Source: DASUSF01 sp036375275 (GTDB taxonomy: Bacteria > Pseudomonadota > Alphaproteobacteria > Geminicoccales > Geminicoccaceae). Taken from it: DNA of 26,847 bases. Shown piece by piece: positions 25,874 to 26,847 of the stretch. Location of the stretch: NCBI GenBank assembly GCA_036375275.1, contig DASUSF010000313.1, forward strand, positions 1 to 26,847, read 5' to 3'. The notes beneath the pieces were generated by a model. That model was not told the origin of the DNA. It was given only the letters and a program-made list of their open reading frames with translations, and did no database searches. How positions within the stretch are numbered: the first letter of the stretch is position 1; every line of letters starts with the position of its first letter. A program made the translations under genes and the position numbers.

Positions 25874-26847
25874 ATGAGCGGACGGTATCAGAGCGAGGAT
25901 CGCAACCTCGCGCTCGAGGCGGTGCGGGTCACCGAGGCCGCGGCGATCGCGAGCGCGCGCTGGATGGGGCGCGGCGACGAGAAGGCGGCCGACCAGGCGG
26001 CGGTCGACGCGATGCGCTCGGCCCTCAACGTGCTCGACATCGAGGGCACGGTGGTGATCGGCGAGGGCGAGCGCGACGAGGCGCCGATGCTCTACATCGG
26101 CGAGAAGGTCGGCGACGGCGGCGGCGGGCGCAGGGTCGACATCGCCCTCGATCCGCTCGAAGGCACGACCATCACCGCGACCGGCGGGCCGAACGCCATC
26201 GCCTGCTTGGCCATGGCCCCCGAAGGCGGCTTCCTGAACGCGCCGGACACCTACATGGACAAGATCGCGGTCGGCGGCGGCCTGCCGGAGGGCGTGGTCG
26301 ACCTCACCGCCGAGCCGGCGGTCAACCTTCGTAACCTCGCGGAAGCGAAGCGGGTCGAGATCAGCGACCTCGTGGTCCTGATCCTCGACCGGCCGCGCCA
26401 TCAGGAGCTGATCGCGAAGGTGCGCGAGGCCGGCGCGCGGATCCGGCTGATCGGGGACGGCGACGTCGCCGGCGTGATCGCGACCGCGCGGCCGGAGAGC
26501 GGCATCGACATCTACATGGGGATCGGCGGCGCGCCGGAAGGGGTGCTCGCAGCGGCCGCGCTCCGTTGCATCGGCGGCCAGTTCCAGGGCCGGCTGACCT
26601 TCCGCAACGACGAGGAGCGCGAGCGCGCGCGGCGGATGGGGGTCGAGGATCTGGACCGGGTCTACGGAACCGAGGACCTCGCCGGCGGCGACGTCATGTT
26701 CGCCGCGACCGGCGTCACCGACGGCACGATGCTCGCGGGGGTGCGGCGCTTCCCGGGCGGCGTGATCACGGAGTCGATCATCATGCGCTCCAAGACCGGG
26801 ACGGTTCGGATCATCAAGACAGAACACCACCTGCACCGGAAGAGCTC
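25874..26847 (+). CDS. glpX: Class II fructose-1,6-bisphosphatase (3' end outside window)
   Basis: This Mg/Mn-dependent phosphatase of gluconeogenesis belongs to the GlpX type, distinct from class I Fbp. The visible 324 residues remain open to the window end. GEGERDEAPML (63-73) carries metal ligands, and DPLEGTT (93-99) is the lithium-sensitive phosphatase signature. KIAVGGGLP, DIYMGIGGAPEGVLAAAALRC and FAATGVTDGTML are family-typical. Class II enzymes are about 320-340 residues, so only a few C-terminal residues should be missing. The ATG at 25874 has GGAGGAG about 8 nt upstream. It follows hom by 53 nt with a hairpin in the gap and is likely in the same operon. Confidence 0.96.
   Translation, partial: MSGRYQSEDRNLALEAVRVTEAAAIASARWMGRGDEKAADQAAVDAMRSALNVLDIEGTVVIGEGERDEAPMLYIGEKVGDGGGGRRVDIALDPLEGTTITATGGPNAIACLAMAPEGGFLNAPDTYMDKIAVGGGLPEGVVDLTAEPAVNLRNLAEAKRVEISDLVVLILDRPRHQELIAKVREAGARIRLIGDGDVAGVIATARPESGIDIYMGIGGAPEGVLAAAALRCIGGQFQGRLTFRNDEERERARRMGVEDLDRVYGTEDLAGGDVMFAATGVTDGTMLAGVRRFPGGVITESIIMRSKTGTVRIIKTEHHLHRKS

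Overview
The window is about 70% GC chromosomal DNA of a Gram-negative bacterium, most likely an alphaproteobacterium of the Rhodospirillales type. The supporting features are a glutathione reductase, a class I PHA synthase, a protein with two cold-shock domains, a class II DAHP synthase and an alaC-type aminotransferase / hom / glpX string. This placement rests on gene content only. I see no rRNA, tRNA, CRISPR array or recognisable transposase, and no gene-free stretch longer than 300 bases.

Left part (1-7.6 kb): a minus-strand pair encodes glutathione reductase (gor) and class II DAHP synthase, 26 nt apart. Upstream of it lies an NADP-type succinate-semialdehyde dehydrogenase (gabD) with its own sigma70-like promoter and a hairpin terminator. 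Divergent from gabD are a small cupin gene and an orphan molybdenum hydroxylase large subunit.

Middle part (7.6-14.8 kb): a glmU-glmS operon (UDP-GlcNAc precursor supply) is followed, exactly at the attTn7 position, by a lower-GC stretch with one small unknown gene. Divergent from glmU is a phosphoglycolate phosphatase, then the double cold-shock-domain gene. Convergent to that are an orphan OmpR-type response regulator and an arylformamidase-like hydrolase, both on the minus strand, with several hairpins in the convergent gap.

Exopolysaccharide part (14.97-19.0 kb): alg8-alg44-algA genes form a compact alginate-like module. It has a membrane GT2 glycosyltransferase, a PilZ (c-di-GMP receptor) / periplasmic membrane-fusion copolymerase and a GDP-mannose-forming enzyme. 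None of the usual alginate epimerase, lyase, acetylation, outer-membrane or GDP-mannose dehydrogenase genes are alongside. The Alg8-like protein has GTGGS where I expect the conserved GDDKS catalytic motif. This module is the best candidate for an undescribed variant system. Immediately downstream is a LacI-family regulator whose promoter region reads as a leaderless sigma70 promoter directly abutting a LacI-type operator.

Right part (20.2-26.8 kb): phaC (minus strand) makes PHA storage polymer. Divergent from it is a disordered Pro/Glu-rich predicted lipoprotein. A plus-strand operon then follows with an AlaC-type aminotransferase, homoserine dehydrogenase (hom) and class II fructose-1,6-bisphosphatase (glpX), the last cut by the window end.
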